NCBI GenBank assembly: GCA_021838985.1
Contig: JAKCCC010000125.1
Span: 1-6,231, forward strand
Direction of reading: 5' to 3'
Source of the DNA: Planctomycetota bacterium
Lineage (GTDB): Bacteria > Planctomycetota > Phycisphaerae > WQYP01
Length of the DNA: 6,231 nucleotides
The notes below the pieces were generated by a model. It did no database searches, had not been told where the DNA came from, and saw nothing but the letters and a program-made list of their open reading frames with translations. Position 1 is the stretch's first letter, and each line of letters starts with the position of its first letter. Both the position numbers and the translations under genes were made by a program. Positions 1-4,844 of this stretch are shown piece by piece.

Positions 1-2
1 CC

Positions 3-497
3 AATATTCAACAAACGGCTGCCGCCCTGTTCGACCGCGTGATGGCCACGAACGTACGCGCTCCGCTGTTGCTGGTTCAGGCGGCTCTGGAAGATCTGGT
101 GAAAAGCCGCGGCAGCGTGCTGAACATCGGCTCGATCAACGCCTACACCGGGGAACCGGCTCTCCTGGCTTACAGCGTTTCCAAGGGGGCGCTCATGACC
201 TTATCCCGGAATCTGGCCGACGGTTTGGCGCCGCGCGGGGTGCGGGTGAATCATTTCAATGTGGGCTGGGTGCTTACGCCCAACGAATATAAATTGAAAC
301 TGGGACAGGGATTTCCCGCCGATTGGCCGGAGCATATCCCCCGCGCCTTCGCGCCCTCGGGCCGGATACTTACACCGGAGCATATCGCCGCGGCGGCGGT
401 ATACTGGCTGGGCGATGAAAGCCGACCTGTTTCCGGCAGCGTTCTGGAACTGGAACAGTATCCGATCATCGGCCGCAATCCGAACAAAGGAGACTAA
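3..497 (+). CDS. SDR-family oxidoreductase, C-terminal part (5' end outside window)
   Basis: NAD(P)-dependent short-chain dehydrogenase/reductase, cytoplasmic, oxidising or reducing a hydroxyl/keto group on a small substrate that cannot be named from sequence. The frame is open from base 3, so the Rossmann glycine motif and first strands are missing; about 164 residues of an expected ~250 are visible. Landmarks in order: the family asparagine in MATNVRAP, the strand and catalytic serine in VLNIGSIN, the catalytic tetrad YSVSK (Tyr-x-x-x-Lys), the segment GVRVNHFNVGWVLTP after strand beta-6 (classical SDRs have V-N-x-(I/V)-x-P-G here), and the C-terminal SGSVLELEQ, typical of the last strand. 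The usual PG turn is replaced by VGW. GTG-39 and ATG-42 are internal codons, not starts, because recognisable SDR sequence continues upstream. The stop is one base before the next gene's ATG, so a shared transcript is very likely and suggests the two enzymes act on related carbohydrates (inference). The family is certain; the substrate is unknown. Confidence 0.93.
   Translation, partial: NIQQTAAALFDRVMATNVRAPLLLVQAALEDLVKSRGSVLNIGSINAYTGEPALLAYSVSKGALMTLSRNLADGLAPRGVRVNHFNVGWVLTPNEYKLKLGQGFPADWPEHIPRAFAPSGRILTPEHIAAAAVYWLGDESRPVSGSVLELEQYPIIGRNPNKGD
486..492 (+). promoter_or_regulatory. Ribosome binding site of the isomerase gene
   Basis: AAAGGAG, six bases before ATG-499 and inside the end of the SDR gene. 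It fixes the start at 499 rather than at the in-frame ATG-415, which would add 28 residues overlapping SDR coding sequence and lies upstream of this site. Confidence 0.75.
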
Positions 498-498
498 A

Positions 499-1422
499 AT
501 GCCCCGCCTGGCGGCATTTCCCAAAGCGTTTCTGGATGGGTTATGTGTGGATGGCTCCATGTCCCTGCGCCAGTGGATTGATCTGGCGGGGGGCTTGGAG
601 GTCGAGGGCCTGGAATTTTACAGCGGATTTACCGACTTGAAGGATGAGCGCCAGTGGCCGGCCTTCCGGAAGTTGGTCGAAGCCCAGGGGCGGTGCATTC
701 CCATGCTCTGCTGTTCGCCCGATTTCAGCCATCCGGACCCGGCTTTTCGCGCCCGTGAGGTGGCGCGGGAAAAGCGTTTCATCGATATGACTGTCGCCCT
801 AGGCGGCCAGTATTGTCGGGTGCTTTCCGGCCAGCGCCGGCCGGAAGTCAAACGCCAGGATGGCCTGAACTACGTGGTGGAATGCATCCAGCAGTGCCTG
901 CCCTACGCGGCCGAGCGCTCGGTGACGTTGATTCTGGAAAATCATTACAAGGATGGCTTCTGGCAGTATCCCGAATTCGCCCAGAAAATGGATATTTTCT
1001 GCGAGCTGCTGGGGCGAATCGAGGCCCCCAATTTCGGCGTCAACTACGACCCGAGCAATACCATCCTGGCCGGCGAAGATCCGCTGGAGTTGCTGCGGCG
1101 GATCAAACATCGCGTGGTCACGATGCACGCCAGCGACCGCTATCTGGCCGAAGGCACGCTGGACGACCTGCGCCGCGAGGAAGATGTGCTCGGCTACGCC
1201 CAACGGCTGCACCATGGTGAAATCGGGCGCGGCATGAACGATTACGACGCGATTTTCACGGAACTCCGTGCGGCCGGCTTTGACGGCTGGATCAGCATTG
1301 AGGACGGCGTGGACGGCATGGAGCAACTGCGCGGCAGTGTCGCCTTCCTGCGTAAAAAAATGCGCCAGTACTGGCCGGCAGGCGGATCGACCGTGCCCAC
1401 CGCTGGCCCCGCCGGAGGCTAG
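499..1422 (+). CDS. Sugar phosphate isomerase/epimerase (xylose isomerase-like TIM barrel)
   Basis: Predicted 307-residue cytoplasmic TIM-barrel enzyme of the AP-endonuclease-2 / xylose-isomerase-like family, whose members isomerise, epimerise or dehydrate sugars, inosose or keto-sugar acids using a divalent metal. The four barrel-mouth residues expected to bind metal are visible: Glu147 (LILENHY), Asp184 (VNYDPSN), His210 (VTMHASD) and Glu268 (ISIEDG). GLEFY near residue 39 is the early barrel strand, and HHGEIGRGMNDY (238-249) matches the family's 'GEG..D(W/Y)' loop before the final strands. The last ~15 residues are a Gly/Pro/Ala-rich tail beyond the barrel. The start at 499 is supported by AAAGGAG six bases upstream and a one-base gap from the SDR stop. 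This gene probably forms a two-enzyme catabolic unit with the SDR, possibly for a polyol or uronate (inference). I cannot choose among inosose dehydratase, hydroxypyruvate isomerase, tagatose epimerase and similar activities. A GC-rich hairpin straddles the stop codon. Confidence 0.92.
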   Translation: MPRLAAFPKAFLDGLCVDGSMSLRQWIDLAGGLEVEGLEFYSGFTDLKDERQWPAFRKLVEAQGRCIPMLCCSPDFSHPDPAFRAREVAREKRFIDMTVALGGQYCRVLSGQRRPEVKRQDGLNYVVECIQQCLPYAAERSVTLILENHYKDGFWQYPEFAQKMDIFCELLGRIEAPNFGVNYDPSNTILAGEDPLELLRRIKHRVVTMHASDRYLAEGTLDDLRREEDVLGYAQRLHHGEIGRGMNDYDAIFTELRAAGFDGWISIEDGVDGMEQLRGSVAFLRKKMRQYWPAGGSTVPTAGPAGG

Positions 1423-1429
1423 CTCCGGC
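1411..1429 (+). other. Hairpin straddling the isomerase stop codon
   Basis: A perfect 7-bp inverted repeat, GCCGGAG (1411-1417) and CTCCGGC (1423-1429), with loop GCTAG that contains the TAG stop. It could protect the 3' end of the mRNA or mark the end of the transcript. No T-run follows (ACGCCGGG comes next), so it is not a standard intrinsic terminator. Confidence 0.4.
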
Positions 1430-1442
1430 ACGCCGGGATAGA

Positions 1443-1462
1443 CCGCCTTTGCGGCTAGGCGG
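1443..1462 (+). other. Small stem-loop between isomerase and birA
   Basis: CCGCC (1443-1447) pairs with GGCGG (1458-1462) around a ten-base loop; CCGC/GCGG (1443-1446 with 1451-1454) is an alternative. It is followed only by CCTTAC, so termination is doubtful. Together with the hairpin at 1411-1429 it is the only terminator-like structure before birA. Confidence 0.25.
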
Positions 1463-1502
1463 CCTTACGAGCGGGTACCAACCGTCCGATCATCATCCGA
1501 TG

Positions 1503-1518
1503 TTGCGGCGTTGCGGCG
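1503..1518 (+). repeat. Tandem octamer in the birA leader
   Basis: Two exact adjacent copies of TTGCGGCG, ending nine bases before the birA start codon. There is no purine-rich ribosome binding site here, so the repeat occupies the place where one would be expected. It may be chance in GC-rich DNA. Confidence 0.5.
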
Positions 1519-1527
1519 ACAGCAACT

Positions 1528-2337
1528 ATGGCCACCCCCTGGCGGATTTACCGCTACCGAACCATCCCTTCCACCCAGACGCTGGCGCTGGCCCACGCCC
1601 GCCGCCTGCTGATGCGACAGACCACGGATGCGCCCGGGGCGCTGGTGGCCGCGTACGTAGCGCGAACGCAAACCCATGGTTATGGGCAGCATGGCCGCCG
1701 CTGGCGCAGTCCCCCGGGAGGTTTGTATTTAAGTGCGGTTTTCGCTCCCTGGCCCGTGGAGGACGCCGCGGCGGGCCAGGGTCTGGCGCCTCTGCTGCCC
1801 CTGGCCATGGGAGTGGGAATTGTGCGTGTCGCACGGTCCCGGGGCCTGACCGCCGTCCTCCGCTGGCCGAACGATGTACTCTTGGATGATAAAAAAATCG
1901 CCGGGGTGTTGTGCCAGGGGGTCTGCGCAGGTCAGCGTCGGGCCTTGGTGGTGGGGGTGGGTATCAATATTAATAATGATCCCCGCGCCTGGGGAGGCGG
2001 TTGGAAATCTTTGGCGACGAGCTGGCGCGCCAGCACGGGCCGGTCGTACCATCTCGAGGCGCTGTTGCACGAGGTGCTGCGGCACCTGGACACGGCGGCG
2101 CGCCAGGCCCTGGCCGGCGCCGGCCGCCGCGCCGCCCTGCTCGCCGCCATTGGCCGCCTGGATGCTTTGGCGGGCAGGCTCGTCACGGTCCGCAGCGGCG
2201 GCGCAATCGTCACGGGCCGCGCCGCTGGAATCACCATCACCGGCGCTCTGCGCCTCCACACCGGGCAGGGGTGGCGCCAGTTCGAGACGGCGACCGTCGA
2301 AACCGTCGACGGTGAAGCGATCCGTCCTAAGCCGTAA
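1528..2337 (+). CDS. birA: Biotin--[acetyl-CoA-carboxylase] ligase, monofunctional
   Basis: Cytoplasmic enzyme that makes biotinyl-5'-AMP and transfers biotin to the lysine of a carrier protein such as AccB. It has 269 residues and begins directly with the catalytic domain, so the N-terminal DNA-binding winged helix of E. coli BirA is absent (group I type). Landmarks: IPSTQTLA (13-20, the substrate-contacting 'STN' motif with Gln for Asn), ARTQTHGYGQHGRRW (45-59, the biotin/AMP loop), SPPGGLYLS (61-69), RWPNDVLL (112-119), KKIAGVL (122-128, Lys123 matching the catalytic lysine of E. coli BirA) and VVGVGININN (141-150). Residues ~215-258 form the expected C-terminal SH3-like domain. In the loop, E. 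coli GRGRRG reads GYGQHG, so the position of E. coli Arg118 is Gln54. ATG-1528 is the only usable start: the frame is closed by TAG at 1456-1458 and no ATG, GTG or TTG lies between. Shine-Dalgarno signal is poor. A gap of 105 bases separates it from the isomerase and 54 bases from the next gene. Confidence 0.95.
   Translation: MATPWRIYRYRTIPSTQTLALAHARRLLMRQTTDAPGALVAAYVARTQTHGYGQHGRRWRSPPGGLYLSAVFAPWPVEDAAAGQGLAPLLPLAMGVGIVRVARSRGLTAVLRWPNDVLLDDKKIAGVLCQGVCAGQRRALVVGVGININNDPRAWGGGWKSLATSWRASTGRSYHLEALLHEVLRHLDTAARQALAGAGRRAALLAAIGRLDALAGRLVTVRSGGAIVTGRAAGITITGALRLHTGQGWRQFETATVETVDGEAIRPKP
2293..2313 (+). other. Hairpin with 12-bp palindrome at the 3' end of birA
   Basis: ACCGTCGA (2293-2300) is repeated directly at 2302-2309, and the second copy belongs to the perfect palindrome ACCGTCGACGGT (2302-2313). 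As RNA, 2293-2300 pairs fully with TCGACGGT (2306-2313) around a five-base loop. It lies inside birA coding sequence about 80 bases before the next gene's start. It could be an operator or an mRNA structure, but no regulator is recognisable. Confidence 0.4.
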
Positions 2338-2379
2338 CTATCCGTCGGTTCATGCGTTTAGGCTGGTAGGTCCAGGCAC

Positions 2380-2384
2380 GGGAG
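2380..2384 (+). promoter_or_regulatory. Ribosome binding site of the secreted-protein gene
   Basis: GGGAG, seven bases before ATG-2392. It supports this start, which also gives a proper signal peptide. Confidence 0.5.
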
Positions 2385-2391
2385 TCGCGCG

Positions 2392-2940
2392 ATGTGCCGA
2401 GCGAACAGTCTTTGCGGGGTGCTGGCGCTGGTGCTAAGCCTCAGCTGGGCGGGGGCGGTCCGGTCGGCGGCGCCCCGTGGTCTTGGTCCAGGCGCCCCTG
2501 GGCCTGACGGGCCGGCGCAATTTGCCGGTCGCCATCACGGCTGGAGGGGGATGAACTTCCAGCGGATTCGGCAGCGGATGCTCAATCGCATCAAGCAGGA
2601 ACTCAAGGTGACGGATGCGGAATGGGCGGTGCTTAAACCGCAAGTGCAGCAGGTTCAGCAGCTTCAGTTCGAATCGCGCCTCGCGGCTTTTATGTGGCGG
2701 TTCCATGGTCACGGCATGGCTTTGCCGGCCAATCCCCTGGTCCAGGCCATGCAGGCTCTGGCAGAAACATTGCGCGATCCTCACGCGACCGTGGCGCAGC
2801 TCAAGGGCAAGCTGGCGGCGTTGCGCCTGGCCCGGGAGGCGGCTGCGACGAAACTCATGGCGGCCCAGCGCCATCTCCGCGGATTGTTGACGCTCCGCCA
2901 AGAAGCGGTACTGGTGGAGCAGGGCCTGCTCGATTACTAG
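2392..2940 (+). CDS. Secreted helical protein of unknown function, Spy/CpxP-like in character
   Basis: A 182-residue protein I cannot name. The N-terminus is a signal peptide: a short polar start, a hydrophobic core at about residues 7-22 (LCGVLALVLSLSWAGA) and possible cleavage at AGA/VRS or shortly after. A Gly/Pro/His-rich stretch follows (about 27-53). The rest is predicted mostly alpha-helical, rich in Gln, Arg, Leu and Ala: FQRIRQRMLNRIKQELKV, then TDAEWAVLKPQVQQVQQLQ, then a long helical C-terminal region ending LLTLRQEAVLVEQGLLDY. The 'LKVTDAEW..L.P....V' and 'LTLRQEAVLV' stretches recall small periplasmic proteins common in planctomycetes and, more distantly, the LTxxQ motifs of the Spy/CpxP chaperone and metal-sensor family. 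This is resemblance only; no search was run. The protein probably acts in the periplasm or outside the cell. GGGAG seven bases upstream and the signal peptide support the start. The neighbouring secretion genes may be coincidental. Confidence 0.8.
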   Translation: MCRANSLCGVLALVLSLSWAGAVRSAAPRGLGPGAPGPDGPAQFAGRHHGWRGMNFQRIRQRMLNRIKQELKVTDAEWAVLKPQVQQVQQLQFESRLAAFMWRFHGHGMALPANPLVQAMQALAETLRDPHATVAQLKGKLAALRLAREAAATKLMAAQRHLRGLLTLRQEAVLVEQGLLDY

Positions 2941-2960
2941 ACCGGCTCTGAGCCCCCGGT
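2941..2960 (+). terminator. Possible terminator-like hairpin after the secreted-protein gene
   Basis: Immediately after the TAG stop, ACCGG (2941-2945) pairs with CCGGT (2956-2960), with room for a short inner stem. No T-run follows, so intrinsic termination is unproven; a Rho-dependent end or simple 3' protection is equally possible. Confidence 0.25.
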
Positions 2961-2973
2961 CCACCGAACTTAG

Positions 2974-3054
2974 CCACCAGCGCTTCGGAGGCAACCGGGC
3001 AACCGCCGGTCCCAGCGGGCCGGTCGGGTAGAGGGGCGGGCTTGGCGCTGGTGG
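2974..3054 (+). promoter_or_regulatory. Candidate structured mRNA leader of gspE
   Basis: CCACCAGCGC (2974-2983) and GCGCTGGTGG (3045-3054) are perfectly complementary over 10 bp and enclose about 61 bases. Inside lies a second strong stem: CCGGTCC (3008-3014) with GGGCCGG (3019-3025), seven pairs including one G-U, loop CAGC. Two GGCAACCG copies (2991-2998 and 2999-3006, the second reading in part GGCAACCG) sit in the 5' side of the interior. The 3' arm covers the GGTGGG just upstream of ATG-3063 and the alternative GTG start at 3051, so folding would hide the translation start region. I do not recognise a known riboswitch class. The nested stems and position suggest cis-regulation of gspE, but GC-rich DNA makes stems easily. 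Confidence 0.35.
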
Positions 3055-3062
3055 GCACGATT

Positions 3063-4769
3063 ATGGATGATGTGGCGGCAATCCTGAAGCACGCCGGTGT
3101 GTTGGATGCCGCGGGCGCCGATAAGCTGCGCACCGCGGCGCGAACGGCCCCGCTGGACGAAGTGATCCGGCAGGCGGCGCCCGAGGCGGCAGCGCTGCGC
3201 GCGCTGGCGGAGCATTTCGGCGTGCCCTATCTGGAGGCGGTCGATGGCGCGGTCGCCAAGCCATTCCTGGCGCAGTTCCCCGTGCGCATCCTGCTGAAGT
3301 TCCACTTATTGCCGTTGCGTGAAGAAGGCGGAGTGTTGGTGGTGGCGACGGGCGACCTGTTCGACACCGCCGGGCTGGATGAACTGCGCTTGGCCGCCGC
3401 CCGGGAGGTGCGCCCCGTGCTTTGTCCCCGCGGGGAAATTGACCGCTGCACCAAGCGGCTGCTCGGCGTGGGGGCCGACACCCTGCAATCGCTGGCCGGA
3501 GAGGCCGAGGTCAATGTCATTGAGAACGGCCACGCCGATGAAGACCTGGACCTTACGGTGGCGGCGCAGGACGCCTCAATCATTCGCTTTGTCAATCAGG
3601 TGTTGGCCGAAGCGTTGGAGCTTCGGGCCACCGACGTGCATGTGGAGCCGTTTGAGAACCAGCTGCGCGTGCGGTACCGCATTGACGGCGTGCTGCAGGA
3701 GGCGAATATTCCGCCGGAGGTGCGCCGCTATCACGCGGCGATTGTATCCCGGCTGAAAATCTTAAGTCATCTGGACATCGCCGAGAAGCGTCTGCCGCAG
3801 GATGGACGGATCCGGGTGAAGATGGCGGGGCGCGAAATCGATCTGCGGGTGTCGGTGATTCCGATGATTCACGGCGAGGCGGTGGTGTTGCGCATTCTCG
3901 ACCGCGGCGACACCCTGCTGGGGCTGGAACACCTGGGCATGGCCCCGCGCGACCGCGCGCGGTTTGAGCGCATCCTGGAGTTGCCACATGGCATCGTCCT
4001 GGTGACGGGTCCGACGGGTTCGGGTAAAACCACCACCCTCTACGCGGCGCTTTCGCGGATCAACACCGTGCAGCGCAAGATCATCACCATTGAAGATCCG
4101 GTGGAGTACCAGCTGCGCGGGATCAACCAGATCCAGGTGGCGACGAAAGCGGGCTTGACGTTTGCCACAGGATTGCGTTCGATTCTGAGGCATGATCCGG
4201 ACGTGGTTCTGGTCGGGGAGATCCGCGATGGTGAGACCGCGCAGATCGCCGTGCAGGCGTCGCTGACGGGCCATCTCGTTTTCAGCACCCTGCACACCAA
4301 CGACGCCCCGAGCGCTTCGACCCGCTTGATCGATATGGGGGTGGAACCCTACCTGGTGGCGTCGAGCTTGGAACTGGTTCTGGCCCAGCGCCTGGTGCGG
4401 CTGATCTGCCCGGAGTGTAAGGAGGTCGCGCCCAGCGTTCCCGGTACGCCGGGCGCCTTGCAGGCGCAATACGGGGCGGTGGTGCCGGAAGTCGTCTACC
4501 ACGGCCGCGGTTGTCGCGCCTGCATGGGCACGGGCTACCGCGGTCGGCAGGGCGTATTCGAAATGATGCCGGTAACGGAAGATATCCGGACCCTGATTTT
4601 GGGGCGGGCTGCCGCCGGACAGATGCGTCGTGTGGCGCAGCAACAGGGGATGAAAGGACTTTGGGAGGATGGCTGGCGCCTGGTGCGCGAGGGCCGCACC
4701 ACCATCGAAGAAGTGGTGAATAATACGATGGACGAGCAGCATGCCCTGGGTGAAGAGGCCCGTCCGTAA
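3063..4769 (+). CDS. gspE: GspE/PilB-family assembly ATPase
   Basis: Hexameric cytoplasmic ATPase that powers pseudopilus or pilus assembly in type II secretion / type IV pilus-like systems. Counting from ATG-3063 it has 568 residues: an N-terminal MshEN/T2SSE-N region (~1-125), a linker with acidic stretch, the N2 domain with arginines in RVRYRIDG (202-209), and the RecA-like domain with Walker A GPTGSGKTTT (316-325, Lys322), Asp box ITIEDPVEY (341-349), Walker B/catalytic DPDVVLVGEIRD (378-389, Glu386) and His box HLVFSTLHTND (404-414). A zinc-binding four-cysteine insert, CPEC (449-452) and CRAC (484-487), marks the GspE/PilB/MshE assembly branch against retraction ATPases. All key residues are intact. 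Start choice is uncertain: TTG-3042 (GAGG seven bases before it) and GTG-3051 are in frame; ATG-3063 has GGTGGG at seven bases and the usual start codon. Next comes gspF, 75 bases on, as in T2SS/T4P operons. GspE and PilB cannot be separated without the rest of the operon. Confidence 0.95.
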   Translation: MDDVAAILKHAGVLDAAGADKLRTAARTAPLDEVIRQAAPEAAALRALAEHFGVPYLEAVDGAVAKPFLAQFPVRILLKFHLLPLREEGGVLVVATGDLFDTAGLDELRLAAAREVRPVLCPRGEIDRCTKRLLGVGADTLQSLAGEAEVNVIENGHADEDLDLTVAAQDASIIRFVNQVLAEALELRATDVHVEPFENQLRVRYRIDGVLQEANIPPEVRRYHAAIVSRLKILSHLDIAEKRLPQDGRIRVKMAGREIDLRVSVIPMIHGEAVVLRILDRGDTLLGLEHLGMAPRDRARFERILELPHGIVLVTGPTGSGKTTTLYAALSRINTVQRKIITIEDPVEYQLRGINQIQVATKAGLTFATGLRSILRHDPDVVLVGEIRDGETAQIAVQASLTGHLVFSTLHTNDAPSASTRLIDMGVEPYLVASSLELVLAQRLVRLICPECKEVAPSVPGTPGALQAQYGAVVPEVVYHGRGCRACMGTGYRGRQGVFEMMPVTEDIRTLILGRAAAGQMRRVAQQQGMKGLWEDGWRLVREGRTTIEEVVNNTMDEQHALGEEARP

Positions 4770-4784
4770 CTGAAACCACCGGAT

Positions 4785-4798
4785 GGGCGGCGGGCGGC
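4785..4798 (+). repeat. Tandem G-rich heptamer between gspE and gspF
   Basis: Two adjacent exact copies of GGGCGGC, 15 bases after the gspE stop. The run has four clustered G-tracts, of which only two reach three Gs, so at most a weak two-layer quadruplex is conceivable. Otherwise the 75-base spacer shows no terminator or promoter that I recognise. Confidence 0.45.
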
Positions 4799-4824
4799 GC
4801 GGAAACCGTCGGGTTGAGCACCCC

Positions 4825-4842
4825 ATGGCAATAGTGGCTTAA
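4825..4842 (+). other. Micro-ORF directly upstream of gspF
   Basis: ATG GCA ATA GTG GCT TAA encodes Met-Ala-Ile-Val-Ala and stops two bases before the gspF ATG. Its first nine bases differ from those of gspF (ATGGCGATA) at one position. It may be a leader that couples ribosomes onto gspF, which lacks a clear Shine-Dalgarno, or a small duplication. No ribosome binding site is obvious for it, so translation is unproven. Confidence 0.3.
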
Positions 4843-4844
4843 TT

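Noticed and set aside
415..498. In-frame N-terminal extension of the isomerase from ATG-415
   Set aside because: It overlaps conserved SDR coding sequence and lies upstream of the AAAGGAG site that serves ATG-499.
799..1431. Antisense reading frame of 210 codons opposite the isomerase
   Set aside because: Shadow of a well-supported TIM-barrel gene; no ribosome binding site or recognisable motif.
1423..1527. Intrinsic terminator or promoter between the isomerase and birA
   Set aside because: Short GC stems exist but none has a T-run, and no pair of -35/-10 boxes with proper spacing is convincing.
2974..3054. A GEMM-I (cyclic di-GMP) riboswitch in the gspE leader
   Set aside because: The region has GGCAACC-like stretches, but it lacks the GGCAAACC and GCAAAGCC landmarks, the tetraloop and the conserved 3' strand, so no known class is claimed.
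3425..3436. 12-bp palindrome TCCCCGCGGGGA in gspE
   Set aside because: It lies deep in coding sequence, has no hairpin loop of usable size and is expected occasionally by chance in GC-rich DNA.
3762..4826. Long antisense reading frame of 354 codons opposite gspE
   Set aside because: It is the complementary-strand shadow of a GC-rich gene with clear Walker and zinc motifs on the + strand; its translation is rich in His, Arg and Gln and shows no family features.
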